A stretch of DNA of 6,031 bases, taken from positions 1 to 6,031 of the forward strand of contig CAZJDM010000221.1 of assembly GCA_964544765.1 (NCBI GenBank), read 5' to 3'. Within the stretch, counting starts at the first letter, position 1. Every line of letters begins with the position of its first letter. Below the pieces are notes generated by a model. It did no database searches. It saw only the letters and a list, made by a program, of their open reading frames with translations, and was not told where the DNA came from. Shown here one piece after another: positions 5,992 through 6,031 of this stretch. This stretch comes from CAZJDM01 sp964544765. GTDB taxonomy: Bacteria > Bdellovibrionota_B > Oligoflexia > CAYFLR01. Made by a program: the position numbers and the translations under genes.

Positions 5992-6031
5992 TGGGTTTTA
6001 AACCCACCGCTTCAGCGGGTCCCTTCCAGGA
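5992..6031. repeat. GC-rich hairpin cluster at right edge; possible IS200/IS605-type end or dispersed repeat
   Basis: After A/T-rich sequence the composition switches abruptly. TGGGTTT-T-AAACCCA (5992-6006) is a perfect dyad. It is followed directly by CCGC-TTCA-GCGG (6007-6018), a stable four-pair tetraloop hairpin, and ACCC (6002-6005) can alternatively pair with GGGT (6017-6020). No T-run follows on the plus strand, so a simple intrinsic terminator for the upstream gene is less likely. Compact subterminal hairpins of this kind are typical of IS200/IS605 element ends and of REP-like repeats. The element body would lie beyond the window, so the call rests on the hairpins alone. Confidence 0.35.

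Noticed and set aside
1..6031. CRISPR array, tRNA or rRNA gene, toxin-antitoxin pair or phage-defence cluster
   Set aside because: I saw no regularly spaced repeats, no tRNA arms or CCA-type ends, and no pair of small overlapping genes. The recognised genes do not form a known defence arrangement.

Overview
The window is low-GC DNA (visibly AT-rich, with spacers close to pure A/T) from a bacterium that is probably Gram-negative. Several genes start behind strong AGGAGG-type ribosome binding sites, and three products carry Sec-type N-terminal signal sequences. The thioredoxin-dependent peroxidase has the same length and active-site context as the E. coli Bcp type (KAMTPGCT..C). That hints at a gammaproteobacterial lineage or a transferred gene, but the lineage cannot be fixed from this window.

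Layout. Minus strand, 1-1591: a 445-residue zinc-ribbon protein of unknown function, then after 35 bases the first 72 codons of a small exported protein that runs off the left edge. A divergent spacer (1592-1674) leads into a plus-strand gene that encodes only the first 89 residues of an NAD-dependent epimerase/reductase and is probably a remnant. After a short AT-rich spacer comes a complete exported serine hydrolase of the beta-lactamase/penicillin-binding (class C-like) family (2093-3457). It converges with bcp on the minus strand (3469-3939), only 11 bases apart. A 159-base regulatory spacer with a dyad, a bidirectional -10-like palindrome and a direct repeat separates bcp from a divergent XRE-HTH/cupin regulator (4099-4653). 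A 274-base, very A/T-rich spacer precedes an exported PstS-like substrate-binding protein (4928-5965). The last 40 bases turn abruptly GC-rich and contain nested hairpins that look like the edge of a repeat or an IS200/IS605-type element continuing to the right.

How the genes relate. No long operon is visible. Most genes are single units facing each other, and there are no ABC permease/ATPase genes next to the binding protein. The most plausible functional unit is the divergent bcp/HTH-cupin pair, which shares one control region. The mixture of single genes, a truncated gene and a repeat-like end looks like an accessory or rearranged stretch rather than a dedicated pathway. I found no clear new multi-gene system. 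The least explained items are the Cys-rich zinc-ribbon protein and the Cys-containing PstS-like protein with no transporter beside it.
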